Of a DNA stretch of 5,467 nucleotides, positions 5,415-5,467 are shown one piece after another. Both the position numbers and the translations under genes were made by a program. The number at the start of each line of letters is the position of its first letter. The first letter of the stretch is position 1. The stretch is from Acidobacteriota bacterium (lineage in GTDB: Bacteria; Acidobacteriota; Terriglobia; Bryobacterales; Bryobacteraceae), in the NCBI GenBank assembly GCA_023436715.1, contig JAEZIJ010000236.1, positions 1-5,467 on the forward strand, given 5' to 3'. The notes beneath the pieces were generated by a model that was given only the letters and a program-made list of their open reading frames with translations, was not told where the DNA came from and did no database searches.

Positions 5415-5467
5415 ATGTTCAATGCTCAAGTCGAATCTCAAGCAGTCGAAACCCACACAGGCGGAGT
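5415..5467 (+). CDS. Start of an unidentified gene, cut by the window edge
   Basis: ATG at 5415 is preceded by a strong ribosome binding site (GGAGAAGGA, 5402-5410) at good spacing. The frame is open to the window end and gives MFNAQVESQAVETHTGG. Seventeen residues are too few to name a family; there is no hydrophobic stretch that would suggest a signal peptide so far. It is divergent from the cupin operon. The call rests on the ribosome binding site and open frame only. Confidence 0.5.
   Translation, partial: MFNAQVESQAVETHTGG

Noticed and set aside
1..5467. CRISPR arrays, tRNA/rRNA genes, riboswitches, defence or secretion systems
   Set aside because: No regularly spaced repeats, no tRNA cloverleaf or rRNA segments, and no genes of such systems were found on either strand.

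Overview
The window looks like GC-rich chromosomal or accessory-island DNA from a soil or plant-associated bacterium. A DUF6510-like zinc-ribbon protein, a transaldolase of the long type and an IS66 transposase remnant would fit a rhizobial (Bradyrhizobium-like) alphaproteobacterium, or an actinobacterium. No RNA gene or single-copy marker is present to settle this, so the assignment is inference.

Layout. On the + strand at the left are a small zinc-ribbon protein (73-387) and an apparently intact MBL-fold hydrolase with a C-terminal membrane anchor (580-1518). A 359-base stretch without a convincing gene follows and contains a near-perfect hairpin (1746-1768). Next is a decayed transaldolase gene (1878 to about 2455). 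It has two compensating frameshifts and ends abruptly where a minus-strand IS66 transposase N-terminus (2456-2564) begins. All remaining genes except the last are on the minus strand. They are a short unidentified ORF overlapping the IS66 start (2561-2704), an alpha/beta hydrolase split by one in-frame amber codon (2719-3618), a spacer with a perfect 23-base palindrome (3814-3836), an intact medium-chain NADP-dependent oxidoreductase (3895-4839), a 51-codon MBL-type N-terminal ORF joined to it by an ATGA stop/start overlap (4836-4991), and a cupin lacking a proper start (5069-5361). At the right edge a + strand gene begins with a good ribosome binding site and runs out of the window (5415-5467).

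How the genes work together. The cupin, the short MBL ORF and the oxidoreductase are co-directional and closely spaced, and look like a small catabolic or detoxification operon. The alpha/beta hydrolase lies downstream with its own ribosome binding site. Only three genes look intact: the MBL hydrolase, the oxidoreductase and probably the zinc-ribbon protein. The middle of the window is a zone of gene decay around an IS scar. I see no CRISPR array, RNA gene or defence system, and nothing I would call a new biological system. The points most worth checking are the isolated amber codon, the ATGA-coupled mini-ORF and the two palindromes.
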